Source: Martinezella rhizogenes
GTDB taxonomy: Bacteria; Pseudomonadota; Alphaproteobacteria; Rhizobiales; Rhizobiaceae
Direction: 5' to 3'
Length of the DNA: 64,000 bases
Assembly: GCA_013322215.1 (NCBI GenBank)
Contig: JAAMEZ010000058.1
Location: 496,001-560,000 of the forward strand
Under the pieces are notes generated by a model. The model saw only the letters and a list, made by a program, of their open reading frames with translations, was not told where the DNA came from and made no database searches. Below are positions 55,017 to 64,000 of the stretch, one piece after another (positions within the stretch are counted from its first letter, which is position 1; each line of letters starts with the position of its first letter). Position numbers and translations under genes: made by a program.

Positions 55017-56537
55017 TTATTCGAAGCAGAAGGCCAACCGACGGTTGGTGAGCTTGCCGAGCTGCTGCAGGCGTCCGTCCAGTCGCTCACCGGCAAAGTC
55101 GTGATATTCGGCGGGAACGACGAATTCGAGATCCAAATCCGGGTTTGCCGAGCGGCGGAACGACAGGTTGCGAACGATACCGGGCATCGACGCCGAAAAC
55201 AGATAGACGACCCGCAGCAAACCGCCGAGCAACTTGGCGCGCTCGATGTAGAGCGGCGTCGCGATCGTCGCCAGCGGTTCGGTCGCCCCGTCGTCGTTCA
55301 ATCCCTCGAAGCGATAATAGTTGGCAAGCGCGATGAAGGCGCGGCCGGCATGGGTGATGCCGACAAACGACGTGTGGGCGATGATGTTCAGCGCCTGCAG
55401 GCCGCGATAATCCGGATGCGCGCGCCAGCTGATATCGGCAAGGAGGCAGGCTGCCTGGCGATAGCGGCTTTCCTCGTCGGTCTCGGTGATGCCGAAGAAC
55501 GGCATCATCCGCCCCGTCCACTCCGCCAGCTCGCGGGCATGTTCCGGCGAACGGGCGCGCAGGATGGCAAGCTCGCCGGCCGCGGTGAGCAGCGGATCGC
55601 TGTTGCGCTCGGCCTCAGTCAACAGAGAGTAGAGATAACCTTCGCGCACGCCTTGGGCGGAGAAGGAGATGACGGACGGCTTCATCGCGGCCAACACCTC
55701 GCGCATGGCAACCGCGCCGAAGGGCAGTAGCGAACGACGATGCTTGGAAACCGCCTGCAGCGCCGGGTCCTTCGAATCCTTCGAGTCAACGATCTGATCC
55801 AGGAAGCGGATCATCTCGTCGAGCGGCACTTCATAGCCCTGCATCATGTGCAGCGGATATTTGCGGATTTCCATATGCAGCTTGGCGATGTTTCGCCATG
55901 TGCCGCCAACCGCGTAGAAGGTGCGGCCCTCACCCTTGCTCAAGAGCTTGGCGGTCTTGACGTGCTTGCGCGCGAAGCTGCGCGCCTTTTCGATCGAGCC
56001 GCCGGCATATTCGGAGAGACGCAGGCCGCCGAGCGGCAGGGTGATGCCCTTGCCGATCTCCCGATCCTTGATGTCGATCAGCTCCAGCGAACCGCCGCCG
56101 AGGTCGCCGGCGATGCCATCGGGATGGAAGAAACCGCTGATAATGCCGAGCGCAGAGAAGCGTGCCTCTTCTTCGCCCGAAAGCACGCGTACCTTGCGCT
56201 GAAGAATGGCTTCGGCCTGATGAATGAACTGCGGGCCGTTGCTTGCTTCGCGCGCCGCAGCCGTTGCCAGAACATAGATGGTGGAGGCGCGCGCCTGATC
56301 GGAGAGCGCCTTGAAGCGATGCAGCGCGGCAAGCGCTCGTGCCACGCTTTCCTCATCCATCTTCCCCGTCAGCGCTATGCCCTTGCCGAGGCCGCATAGC
56401 ACTTTTTCGTTGAAGAGAATGGTTGGCGACCGTGAATGGCCTTCATAAACGACAAGACGGACCGAGTTCGACCCGATATCGACAACGGAGACAGGGGCGA
56501 TGCCCGGAAGACGCCCCTGGGCTTCTGATTCAACCAT
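55017..56537 (-). CDS. ppx: exopolyphosphatase
   Basis: Ppx removes terminal phosphate from polyphosphate. The 506-residue protein has the Ppx/GppA ATPase-fold motifs: PVSVVDIGSNSVRLVVYEG (phosphate 1), FHPDGIAGDLGGGSLELIDI (phosphate 2) and an HD-like C-terminal helical half. Length matches Ppx rather than the short GppA. It is 11 bases after ppk, so the two are co-transcribed with ppk first. Confidence 0.93.
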   Translation of the reverse strand: MVESEAQGRLPGIAPVSVVDIGSNSVRLVVYEGHSRSPTILFNEKVLCGLGKGIALTGKMDEESVARALAALHRFKALSDQARASTIYVLATAAAREASNGPQFIHQAEAILQRKVRVLSGEEEARFSALGIISGFFHPDGIAGDLGGGSLELIDIKDREIGKGITLPLGGLRLSEYAGGSIEKARSFARKHVKTAKLLSKGEGRTFYAVGGTWRNIAKLHMEIRKYPLHMMQGYEVPLDEMIRFLDQIVDSKDSKDPALQAVSKHRRSLLPFGAVAMREVLAAMKPSVISFSAQGVREGYLYSLLTEAERNSDPLLTAAGELAILRARSPEHARELAEWTGRMMPFFGITETDEESRYRQAACLLADISWRAHPDYRGLQALNIIAHTSFVGITHAGRAFIALANYYRFEGLNDDGATEPLATIATPLYIERAKLLGGLLRVVYLFSASMPGIVRNLSFRRSANPDLDLEFVVPAEYHDFAGERLDGRLQQLGKLTNRRLAFCFE

Positions 56538-56548
56538 GCAGGTCCAAT

Positions 56549-58750
56549 TTATTTGTTGCGGCCCGACAGCAGCCCAGCGATGAGTTTCGGTGCACTGGAT
56601 TTCAGGGCTTCACCACGGCCAGACAGGCTGGGATTGGTCATGAAATACTGCTGCGCATTAAATGGCTCTTTTCCCTGGCGCACTTCCATGCGCCGTGAAG
56701 TTCCGTCCGGCAATATCTCGTAGCTTTGCTGATTGTCAATGATATTGCCCAGCATGATCTGTGAAAGCACCTGCTCGTGCACCGTCTTGTTGGTCAGCGG
56801 CACAAGGGTTTCGACGCGGCGATCAAGGTTTCTCGGCATCATGTCGGCAGAGCCGATATAGACCAGGGCCTTGTCCGACGGCAGGCCATGACCGTCGCCG
56901 AAACAGAAGATGCGGCTGTGCTCGAGGAAGCGGCCGACGATCGACTTGACGCGGATCCTCTCCGAAAGGCCAGGGATCTGCGGACGCAGGCAGCAGATGC
57001 CGCGCACGACCAGATCGATCTCGACGCCGGCATTGCTGGCGCGATAGAGCGCGTCGATGATGTCGGGATCGACGAGCGAATTCATCTTCATCCAGATCGC
57101 GCCCGGACGGCCGCTCTTGGCGTGCTCGATCTCGCCTTCGATATGCTGGAGGATGCGGGACCGCAAGGTATAGGGCGAAACCGCGATCTTCATGCCGTGC
57201 TCCGGCTCACCGTAACCGGTGATGAAATTGAAGATGTTCGCCATATCGTGGGCGATCGCCGGATCGCAGGTGAAGTAGGAAAGGTCGGTGTAGATCTTGG
57301 CGGTGACCGGATGATAATTGCCGGTGCCGAGATGGCAGTAGGTGCGCAGCTTGCCGTCCTCGCGGCGCACGACCATCGACATCTTCGCGTGCGTCTTGAG
57401 CTCGATGAAGCCGAAGACGACCTGAACCCCGGCGCGCTCAAGGTCGCGTGCCCAGCGGATGTTCGCCTCTTCGTCGAAGCGGGCCTTGAGTTCCACCAGC
57501 GCGGTCACGGACTTGCCCATGTCGGCGGCGTCGATCAGCGCGCGGACGATCGGGCTGTCGTTCGAGGTACGGTAGAGCGTCTGCTTTATCGCCAGAACGT
57601 CAGGATCCCTAGCAGCCTGGAGAAGGAACTGGACCACCACGTCGAAGGATTCGTAGGGGTGGTGGACGACCATGTCCTTTTCGCGGATCGCGGCAAAACA
57701 ATCGCCGGCGTGTTCGCGGACGCGCTCAGGAAATCGGGCATTGTATGGCTCGAAGCGCAGATCGTCGCGCGGCGCCTTGCAGATTTCCGACAGCGTATTG
57801 AGCGCGAGCAGCCCGGGCAGAACCGCGATGCGGTTTTCCGGGACATTCAGCGACTCCACCACGAACTGGCGAAGTTCCAGTGGCATTTCGGAATCGGTCT
57901 CGATGCGGATCACGGAACCGCGGCGGCGGCGCTTCAGCGCGGTTTCGAAGAAGCGCACCAGATCTTCGGCCTCTTCCTCGACTTCGATATCGCTGTCGCG
58001 AATGATGCGGAACGTACCCGAGCCCTGCACCTCATATCCGGGATAGAGCCGATGGATGAAGATGTTCACCACGTCTTCAAGCGTGATGTAGCGGATGACG
58101 TTGCTGGCATCCGGCAGGCGGACGAAGCGATCGAGCGCCGGCGGCAGGCGCAGCAGCGCCGTCATCGGCTCGCGGCCGTTCATGCTCTTCAGCTGCAGCG
58201 CGATCGAGAAGCCGAGGTTCGGAATGAACGGGAACGGATGGGCCGGGTCGATGGAGAGAGGTGTCAGGACCGGGAAGATCGCCTGTTCGAACTCGGTATG
58301 AAGCCACTGCCGGTCCATGTCGGAAAGGGCGGCCGGCCGGACGATCAGAATATCTTCCTTGGCGAGGTACTGCTGCAGGACGGCAAGCGACGCCTGCTGC
58401 TCCATCTGCAGATTGTCGATCTCGCGCAGGATGTCATCGAGCTGCTCGGCGGGCGTCTTGCCGTCAGGCGTGCGCACGAGAATCTTCTGGCGGACCTGGC
58501 CTTCGAGGCCGGCGACGCGCACCATGAAGAATTCATCGAGGTTGGCGGCGGAAATGGAGAGGAAACGGACGCGCTCCAGCAGCGGATGGGCGGTGTTCAG
58601 CGTCTCCTCAAGGACGCGGCGATTGAACTGCAGCCAGGAAAATTCGCGGTTGATGAAGCGTTCGGGGCTGGTCAGCAATTCGCTGACCGGAGGTGCGGCC
58701 TCTGGAGTTTCCTGGTTGGCGTCCTGATGTTCCGTGAGTGCCGAGTCCAT
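56549..58750 (-). CDS. ppk: polyphosphate kinase 1
   Basis: Ppk1 makes polyphosphate from ATP at the membrane. The 733-residue protein has the N domain ([18 protein letters not shown]), the H domain and two PLD-like C domains. The phosphorylated histidine is in [14 protein letters not shown]-binding residues lie in [43 protein letters not shown] second PLD-like histidine is near the end ([19 protein letters not shown]). AGGTGG precedes ATG 58750. It heads the ppk-ppx operon. Confidence 0.95.
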   Translation of the reverse strand: MDSALTEHQDANQETPEAAPPVSELLTSPERFINREFSWLQFNRRVLEETLNTAHPLLERVRFLSISAANLDEFFMVRVAGLEGQVRQKILVRTPDGKTPAEQLDDILREIDNLQMEQQASLAVLQQYLAKEDILIVRPAALSDMDRQWLHTEFEQAIFPVLTPLSIDPAHPFPFIPNLGFSIALQLKSMNGREPMTALLRLPPALDRFVRLPDASNVIRYITLEDVVNIFIHRLYPGYEVQGSGTFRIIRDSDIEVEEEAEDLVRFFETALKRRRRGSVIRIETDSEMPLELRQFVVESLNVPENRIAVLPGLLALNTLSEICKAPRDDLRFEPYNARFPERVREHAGDCFAAIREKDMVVHHPYESFDVVVQFLLQAARDPDVLAIKQTLYRTSNDSPIVRALIDAADMGKSVTALVELKARFDEEANIRWARDLERAGVQVVFGFIELKTHAKMSMVVRREDGKLRTYCHLGTGNYHPVTAKIYTDLSYFTCDPAIAHDMANIFNFITGYGEPEHGMKIAVSPYTLRSRILQHIEGEIEHAKSGRPGAIWMKMNSLVDPDIIDALYRASNAGVEIDLVVRGICCLRPQIPGLSERIRVKSIVGRFLEHSRIFCFGDGHGLPSDKALVYIGSADMMPRNLDRRVETLVPLTNKTVHEQVLSQIMLGNIIDNQQSYEILPDGTSRRMEVRQGKEPFNAQQYFMTNPSLSGRGEALKSSAPKLIAGLLSGRNK

Positions 58751-58824
58751 GTTCCACCTACCCTCTTCTAATCTTGTGCCACGTATATCAGTTTGACGAC
58801 GGAACTGTGACAGTCGATGTCAAC

Positions 58825-59538
58825 TCAATCCGGCTGACCGGAGCTACCCAGTTCGTTCAGGACCTCAGCGGCCAACAGGCGCGTGATCCTTGTTCCTCGC
58901 GCCAGTGCCAGCCGGTCCAGCCTGTCGACGATCAGCTGCGCCGCGTTCAGGGAACGCTCCATGCGATTGACGATATAAAGGACAAGTTTGTCATCGATAT
59001 AAAGCTGGCGGTCGGCGAACAGCTTGACGATCACCTGCGACAGCAATTCCTCATCCGGCTCGCCGATCTCGACCACCGTCGCAGCCTTCAGGCGGGAGCG
59101 CAGGTCGGGCAGCGTAACCGGCCATGACATCGGCCAAAGCCGGCTCGTCATCAAGAGACTGGTGCCGTTTTCGCGCACACTGTTGATGACATGGAAAAGC
59201 TCCGTATCGTCAAAACCAAGGCGATCCACATCTTCGAAGATGACAGGGCCGTTGGCCGCTGCGACTGCGGCATCGGAGCCGGCGGCGGGATGAATGTGGA
59301 CTGCCCCGCACCGCTCGGCCCAGATGCTAGCAAGATGCGATTTGCCCGAGCCGACGGGACCCGCCAGGATGACGACCGGCGACGGCCAATTCGGCCAGGC
59401 ATCGACGATCTTCACGGCCGCATGCAAGGGATCGGCGACGAGCAGATCGTCGCGCCCGTTTGCGGGATCATGCGTAAAGGCCAAGGGCAGCTGCTCGGCG
59501 GCCTTGCGCCTTAGATCAGCGTTCTTTGTGTCGGTCAT
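58825..59538 (-). CDS. hdaA: DnaA inactivator HdaA
   Basis: HdaA promotes ATP hydrolysis by DnaA at the replication clamp. The 237-residue protein has an N-terminal clamp-binding motif QLPLAF (Q16-F21) and an AAA+ domain: Walker A GPVGSGKSHLA (about 62-72), Walker B VIFEDVDRLG, sensor 1 LLMTSRL and the sensor 2 arginine near RMERSLNAAQLIVDRLD. It is the short Hda type, lacking the DnaA DNA-binding domain. It is three bases from the AI-2E permease gene, probably one transcript. Confidence 0.9.
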   Translation of the reverse strand: MTDTKNADLRRKAAEQLPLAFTHDPANGRDDLLVADPLHAAVKIVDAWPNWPSPVVILAGPVGSGKSHLASIWAERCGAVHIHPAAGSDAAVAAANGPVIFEDVDRLGFDDTELFHVINSVRENGTSLLMTSRLWPMSWPVTLPDLRSRLKAATVVEIGEPDEELLSQVIVKLFADRQLYIDDKLVLYIVNRMERSLNAAQLIVDRLDRLALARGTRITRLLAAEVLNELGSSGQPD

Positions 59539-59540
59539 GT

Positions 59541-60671
59541 CTAGCTATTCTCGGTCTTGCCGGCCTTGGCTCTGCGCGCCTTGCCCGCTTCCGAGCGTCC
59601 GTAATAGAGATCGCTCTGAAGGTAGCGCGAAAGGGCGAAGCGGACAAGAACGCCGCAGGCGGCGGCGGCAGGAACCGCAATCAGCAGCCCGACGAAGCCG
59701 AAGAGCGCACCGAAGGCAAAAAGGGCGAACATCAGCCAGACCGGATGCAGGCCGACACTTTCGCCGACGAGCTTCGGCTGCAGCACGTTGCCTTCCAGGA
59801 ACTGGCCGGTGAAGAAGACGGCAAGCGTCAGGCCGACCCAGAGATAATCGGGCCAGAACTGCACCAGCGCGACGCCCACGGCCAGAACGAGACCGACCAT
59901 CGAACCGACATAGGGAATGAAGCTGATCATGCCGGCAAAGAGGCCGATCAACAGGCCGAAGTTCAGGCCGACCAATGACAGCCCGACGCCGTAATAGACG
60001 CCGAGGATAATGCAGAGCGAACCCTGCCCCCGGATGAAGCCGGCGATCGCCTGATCGATTTCGTGGGCGATTTGGCGAACGGTGGCGACATGATCGCGCG
60101 GGATCCAGTCGTCTACCTTGGCGACCATCCGATCCCAGTCGAGCAGCATATAGAAGGCGACGACGGGTGTGACGACCATCAGCGAGAGGATGTTGACCAG
60201 CGCCTTGCCGGAGCTCCAGAGCTGCGCGAACAGGCCGCCGACAAAGCTCAGACCCTCGGACATGATGCTGGAGAAATTGTCCTTGATCGCGCCGAGCTGA
60301 TTGCGGATCCAGTCCGGCAGCACCATCGTCTGCGCCTTGGCGATAAGCTGCTGGATCTGCTGCACATAGGTCGGAATGTGCTGGATGAAATCGTTGAACT
60401 GGTTGACGATGATCGGAATGAAGATCGTCAGTGCCAGCGCGAAGATCAGTATGAAGGAGACGAGGATCACCACCGTCGCCATCAGACGGCTGAGGCCGAT
60501 CCGCTCCAGCCGGTCGGCGATCGGATCGAGGAAATAGGCGACCGCCATGCCGGCGATGAACGGCAGGAGGATCGTGCTGAAGATATAAACAAAGGCGACG
60601 AAAACGACGAGCACTATCACCCAGAAGGTGACTTGACGCTTGAGGCTCGCCCCGCTGACCTTTTGCTCCAT
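59541..60671 (-). CDS. AI-2E-family permease
   Basis: A 376-residue inner-membrane protein with about eight helices, of the AI-2E/PerM (TqsA) family. The family features FIAGMAVAYFLDPIADRLER near the N-terminus, LGVYYGVGLSLVGLNFGLLIGLFAGMISFIPYVGSMVGL in the middle and VFFTGQFLEGNVLQPKLVGESVGLHPVWLMFALFAFGALFGFVGLLIAVP at the end are clear. ATG 60671 follows GGGGAAG; the frame opening at 60833 is not used. Most members do not move AI-2, so the substrate is unknown. Confidence 0.88.
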   Translation of the reverse strand: MEQKVSGASLKRQVTFWVIVLVVFVAFVYIFSTILLPFIAGMAVAYFLDPIADRLERIGLSRLMATVVILVSFILIFALALTIFIPIIVNQFNDFIQHIPTYVQQIQQLIAKAQTMVLPDWIRNQLGAIKDNFSSIMSEGLSFVGGLFAQLWSSGKALVNILSLMVVTPVVAFYMLLDWDRMVAKVDDWIPRDHVATVRQIAHEIDQAIAGFIRGQGSLCIILGVYYGVGLSLVGLNFGLLIGLFAGMISFIPYVGSMVGLVLAVGVALVQFWPDYLWVGLTLAVFFTGQFLEGNVLQPKLVGESVGLHPVWLMFALFAFGALFGFVGLLIAVPAAAACGVLVRFALSRYLQSDLYYGRSEAGKARRAKAGKTENS

Positions 60672-60893
60672 CGTCTTCCCCGTTGCTTCGCGCTCGTTTG
60701 CCGTGTGCTTAGGACATAGGATGATGCCGCAATTATGGTCAAGCCTGAGGCCGGAAATCTGCCTCGAGCAATGGGAAGCGGGGAAAATCGAGGGTGTTGC
60801 GGCGCTTGCGCCTTGCATAAAGGCCCCTATCATGCAATGGCGACCCGATCAAAGCCCTGTCATAATGGACGGGCGGCCATCGGAGGCGGAAGC

Positions 60894-61967
60894 ATGAGCC
60901 AGTCTGGAAAAAACGGTCTGACCTATAGCGACGCGGGTGTCGATATCGACGCCGGCAACCTGCTGGTCGAAAAGATCAAGCCCGCCGTCCGTTCGACGCG
61001 CCGGCCGGGTGCGGATGGCGAGATCGGCGGCTTCGGCGGCCTCTTCGACCTCAAGGCTGCGGGCTTTGCCGATCCGGTGCTGGTGGCCGCCAATGACGGC
61101 GTCGGCACCAAGCTCAAGATCGCAATCGACGCGAACTATCACGACACCGTCGGCATCGACCTCGTTGCCATGTGCGTCAACGATCTGGTCGTCCAGGGCG
61201 CCGAGCCGCTATTCTTCCTCGACTACTTCGCCACCGGCAAACTCGACCCCGACCAGGGTGCGGCGATCGTCGGCGGCATTGCTGCCGGCTGCCGGGATGC
61301 AGGCTGCGCGCTGATCGGCGGCGAGACGGCTGAAATGCCGGGCATGTATTCCCACGGCGATTACGATCTGGCGGGCTTTGCCGTCGGTGCCGCCGAACGC
61401 GGCCAGCTGCTGCCGTCAGGTGACATTGCCGAGGGCGACATCATTCTCGGCCTTGCCTCGTCAGGCGTTCATTCCAACGGCTTTTCGCTGGTGCGCAAGA
61501 TCGTCGAGCTTTCCGGGCTTGGTTGGGATGCGCCGGCTCCCTTCGCCGAAGGCAAGGCGCTTGGCGAAGCATTGCTGACGCCGACGCGCATCTATGTGAA
61601 GCCGCTGCTCAAGGCCATCCGCGAAACCCATGCCCTCAAGGCACTCGCCCACATCACCGGCGGCGGTTTCCCAGAGAATATTCCGCGCGTGCTGCCGAAG
61701 CATCTCGCCGCCGAAATCGATCTGGCCGCCGTCAAGGTGCCGCCGGTCTTCTCGTGGCTTGCCAAGACGGGCGGTGTCGAAGCCAAGGAAATGCTGCGCA
61801 CCTTCAACTGCGGCATCGGCATGATCGTGGTCGTTGCTCAAGAAAACGTCGAGGCCGTGAAGGCCGCGCTCGAGGCTGAAGGCGAAGCCGTCGTTACGCT
61901 CGGCCGCATGATCGCCCGCGACGAAGGCGCCCACGGCACCGTCTACAAGGGCACGCTGGCCCTATGA
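60894..61967 (+). CDS. purM: phosphoribosylformylglycinamidine cyclo-ligase
   Basis: PurM (AIR synthetase) closes the imidazole ring in purine synthesis. The 357-residue protein shows [20 protein letters not shown], the ATP-binding [14 protein letters not shown] and [24 protein letters not shown], and the C-terminal [14 protein letters not shown]. The start is ATG 60894, after the extended frame at 60735. It overlaps purN by four bases (ATGA), the standard pair. It is divergent from the AI-2E permease. Confidence 0.96.
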   Translation: MSQSGKNGLTYSDAGVDIDAGNLLVEKIKPAVRSTRRPGADGEIGGFGGLFDLKAAGFADPVLVAANDGVGTKLKIAIDANYHDTVGIDLVAMCVNDLVVQGAEPLFFLDYFATGKLDPDQGAAIVGGIAAGCRDAGCALIGGETAEMPGMYSHGDYDLAGFAVGAAERGQLLPSGDIAEGDIILGLASSGVHSNGFSLVRKIVELSGLGWDAPAPFAEGKALGEALLTPTRIYVKPLLKAIRETHALKALAHITGGGFPENIPRVLPKHLAAEIDLAAVKVPPVFSWLAKTGGVEAKEMLRTFNCGIGMIVVVAQENVEAVKAALEAEGEAVVTLGRMIARDEGAHGTVYKGTLAL

Positions 61968-62635
61968 CCACGCCGCGCAAACGCGTCGTCGTCTTCATCT
62001 CGGGCGGCGGCTCCAACATGCTGGCTCTTCTGAAAGCCACGAAAGCAGCCGACTATCCGGCCGAGATCGTCGGCGTCATCTCCGACAAGGCGGATGCCGG
62101 CGGACTGGCAAAGGCAGCCGCCGAGGGCATCGCCACCTTCGCCTTCGTGCGCAAGGAATTTGCCAGCAAGGAAGCGCATGAAGAGGCGATCCTTTCGCAG
62201 CTGGAAGCGCTCTCGCCCGACATCATCTGCCTTGCCGGCTATATGCGGCTGCTCTCCGGCCGGTTCATCCAGGCTTATGAAGGGCGGATCATCAATATCC
62301 ACCCTTCCCTGCTGCCGCTTTTCCCCGGCCTGCACACGCATCAACGCGCCATCGACGCCGGCATGCGCATCGCCGGCTGCACGGTGCATTTCGTCACTGA
62401 AGGCATGGACGAAGGCCCGGTCGTCGGCCAGGCGGCCGTGCCTGTCTTGACCGACGATACCGCCGATAGCCTCGCCGCCCGTGTCCTCACGGTCGAACAT
62501 CAAATCTATCCGCAGTCGTTGCGGCTGCTGGCGGAAGGCAAGGTTAAAATGGACGGTGGCAAGGCCTTGAGCCTTTCCGAGACATCTGCCGCTCCGGGGC
62601 GGCAGATCGTGTCACTACTTGGTGACGCAAGCTAA
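61964..62635 (+). CDS. purN: phosphoribosylglycinamide formyltransferase
   Basis: PurN transfers a formyl group from 10-formyl-THF to GAR in purine synthesis. The 223-residue protein has [18 protein letters not shown] at the start (phosphate binding) and the catalytic set in [47 protein letters not shown] (Asn, His, Asp). The length is slightly above the usual 190-210, with a C-terminal tail ([12 protein letters not shown]). It converges with phnM after a three-base gap. Confidence 0.95.
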   Translation: MTTPRKRVVVFISGGGSNMLALLKATKAADYPAEIVGVISDKADAGGLAKAAAEGIATFAFVRKEFASKEAHEEAILSQLEALSPDIICLAGYMRLLSGRFIQAYEGRIINIHPSLLPLFPGLHTHQRAIDAGMRIAGCTVHFVTEGMDEGPVVGQAAVPVLTDDTADSLAARVLTVEHQIYPQSLRLLAEGKVKMDGGKALSLSETSAAPGRQIVSLLGDAS

Positions 62636-62638
62636 CCT

Positions 62639-63808
62639 TCAAGCAGCCATTGCCATCAGCGGGTGCAGCGTGCCGTCGCTATAGACGATGCGGCCGCCGC
62701 GGAAAGTTGCGCGGATGCGGTGAACCGAACCCGGCTCGACGGCAACCAGATCGGCGAGCTGGCCGACAGCGATTTCACCGCGATCCATCAGACCGGCCGA
62801 ACGGGCGGCGTTGGAGGTTGCCGTCGCAACGGCAGCCGGCAGACCGCCTGCAACAACACCGGCAATCTTGAAGATCGCCGGCACGAAGGCTGCCGGGTGA
62901 TAGTCGGCCGCGATGATACCGAGTAGGCCCGAGCGAGCCGCATCCAGGGCACTGAGATTGCCGGACATGGACTGACCGCGCAGCGCGTTCGGCGCGCCCA
63001 TTAGCGTCCAGAGACCGCGACGGCAGGCTTCTTCGGCGGCCGGTCCCGTCACCGGAAACTCGCTGATCGTCACGCCGAGATCGTGCATGGCCGCGACCTT
63101 CTCGGCGCTGTCATCATCATGCGAGGCGAGCGACAGCTTGTGCTTCAGCGCAAGCCCGACCACGTCATGCAGCTTGCGCTCGATCTCCGGATCCTGGCGC
63201 TGCGCGATGCGCTGTGCGACGACTTCCTCGGCCGCCTCGCGCGACATGGAGCGGCGCTCAGACATGCTGCGGATATAGCTTTCGATATCGTTGTACTGCC
63301 CCTGCCCCGGCGTATGGTCAGTCAGCGAGACCATGTCGACGGAGCCTTCTTCCAACAGCCGCTCCAGCGTCGGGGCCGCGCCGAGATTGGTGATTTCGTA
63401 GCGTGCATGGACGCGATGATCGATCAGGAGTTCATCGCGCAGGCTGCCGATGCCGCGGATAACAGCCGAGGTAGTTTCGAGCGAACGGACATGGCCGTAG
63501 ACGCTTTCGGTCGCAAAAGAGAGTGCCGCGAAGGCCGTGGTAACACCGGCTGCCGCCAGCTTCTTGTCCAGCTCGTGAATGCCGAAATCGATCGGCATCA
63601 TCGCATTCGGCCGCGGCGCGATCTCGCGCTCCACCATGTCACAATGCAGGTCGACAAAGCCTGGCATCAGCAAACGACCACCGCCGTCGAAGGTCGGCTG
63701 TTCCACCGGCTCCGAGCGGATTTCGGCAATCACGCCGTCCTCGATGCGCACCGCGCCGCTCTCGACGACTTCATTGGGAAGAACGAGCGTGAAATTGCTG
63801 AGCCACAT
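62639..63808 (-). CDS. phnM: alpha-D-ribose 1-methylphosphonate 5-triphosphate diphosphatase
   Basis: PhnM removes pyrophosphate from the ribose-phosphonate triphosphate in C-P lyase metabolism. The 389-residue amidohydrolase has LMPGFVDLHCDMVERE (metal-binding HxD region), ELLIDHRVHARYEITN, LASHDDDSAEKVAAMHDLG, and the C-terminal MDRGEIAVGQLADLVAVEPG. AGGAG eight bases before ATG 63808 fixes the start; an extension to 63904 is discarded. It is convergent with purN. Upstream genes lie beyond the window, but C-P lyase genes are likely. Confidence 0.92.
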   Translation of the reverse strand: MWLSNFTLVLPNEVVESGAVRIEDGVIAEIRSEPVEQPTFDGGGRLLMPGFVDLHCDMVEREIAPRPNAMMPIDFGIHELDKKLAAAGVTTAFAALSFATESVYGHVRSLETTSAVIRGIGSLRDELLIDHRVHARYEITNLGAAPTLERLLEEGSVDMVSLTDHTPGQGQYNDIESYIRSMSERRSMSREAAEEVVAQRIAQRQDPEIERKLHDVVGLALKHKLSLASHDDDSAEKVAAMHDLGVTISEFPVTGPAAEEACRRGLWTLMGAPNALRGQSMSGNLSALDAARSGLLGIIAADYHPAAFVPAIFKIAGVVAGGLPAAVATATSNAARSAGLMDRGEIAVGQLADLVAVEPGSVHRIRATFRGGRIVYSDGTLHPLMAMAA

Positions 63809-63921
63809 CGGCTTTCTCCTGAAACAGCGTCCATGATCGAAGGAGGCTCGGAAACATTCGAATGTTTCCGGCCAGCACGCCCCGGTAAGCTCGATTCGTG
63901 ACATTGTGATGAACGACGCGA

Positions 63922-63952
63922 AGATAGTTCCCCGCCGTCGAACGAACTATCT
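63922..63952. promoter_or_regulatory. 9-bp dyad upstream of phnM
   Basis: AGATAGTTC (63922-63930) and GAACTATCT (63944-63952) are exact reverse complements with a 13-base spacer, 114 bases upstream of phnM. It could be an operator of a GntR-like phosphonate regulator or a hairpin at the end of the upstream gene. Neither is proven. Confidence 0.45.
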
Positions 63953-64000
63953 CAGACTGGCCTCGTTCAGCGCTGCCCATTGCAGCAGCATGATCGTCTT
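63947..64000 (-). CDS. possible 3' end of an upstream gene
   Basis: The minus-strand frame entering at 64000 reads 17 codons (ending ALNEASLR) and then TAG at 63949-63947. It may be the C-terminus of a gene preceding phnM. Seventeen residues are too few to identify a product, and the dyad at 63922-63952 overlaps its stop codon. Confidence 0.3.
   Translation of the reverse strand, partial: KTIMLLQWAALNEASLR

Noticed and set aside
56777-58771. 664-codon open frame opposite ppk
   Set aside because: A shadow frame produced by high G+C third positions; no start signal or domain, and ppk is certain.

Overview
The window looks like a stretch of the main chromosome of a Rhizobiaceae alphaproteobacterium (Rhizobium/Agrobacterium group). 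The evidence is the set of proteins (ArgC, CtaA, a RopA-type porin, LdtR/LdtP, HdaA, Mg-type HemB, an alphaproteobacterial YceD protein, a BA14K-like protein, EcfG-clade style housekeeping order), the high G+C content and the dense gene packing. Species assignment is not possible from the sequence alone. No rRNA, insertion sequence, prophage or CRISPR array was seen. One tRNA gene (Pro, GGG) is present.

Layout. 1-4.1 kb: the 3' part of argC with its terminator, a DUF2778 protein, heme A synthase and a small DUF2842 protein. 4.2-13.8 kb: a surface-polysaccharide locus with a CelD-like GNAT, a Wzz/ExoP-like protein whose kinase domain is degenerate, a short OPX lipoprotein, two GT4 glycosyltransferases, an initiating sugar-phosphate transferase and a Wzy/ligase-type membrane protein. 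Its content and position near argC and ctaA recall the unipolar polysaccharide (upp) / glucomannan (gms) attachment loci of Agrobacterium and Rhizobium; that link is from memory. 13.8-20 kb: an XRE regulator, a PHB-depolymerase-type esterase, several small secreted or lipoprotein genes, a nuclease-like protein, tRNA-Pro and a porin. 20-25.5 kb: merR, ihfA, fabH, plsX, yceD and the cytochrome bc1 chaperone on the minus strand, with bamE divergent.

25.6-34.3 kb: hppA, nusB, ribH, then three plus-strand genes (cupin, two GNATs) that interrupt the usual run into ribE, ribD, nrdR and glyA. 34.4-36.8 kb: ldtP (L,D-transpeptidase) and its presumed MarR-type regulator ldtR, with a perfect 14-bp palindrome between them. 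37-44 kb: a membrane protein, hemB, RDD protein, bpt, an EamA transporter, an AbrB-Doc toxin-antitoxin pair, and parC. 44-49.2 kb: a large secreted protein, a TetR regulator divergent from a serine hydrolase, and aspS. 49.4-60.7 kb: a multicopper oxidase, rnd, a class III cyclase, a phytase-esterase-like protein, ppx, ppk, hdaA and an AI-2E family permease. 60.9-64 kb: purM-purN and phnM, with a dyad at the window edge.

Most of the window is conserved core chromosome. The parts that look accessory are the polysaccharide locus, the Doc module, the cupin/GNAT insertion and the small-secreted-protein region. No wholly new multi-gene system could be demonstrated. The best leads are the polysaccharide locus with a pseudokinase-like co-polymerase, the ldtR/ldtP palindrome, the Doc toxin paired with an AbrB-type antitoxin under a compact promoter-operator, and the dyads at the porin and phnM loci.
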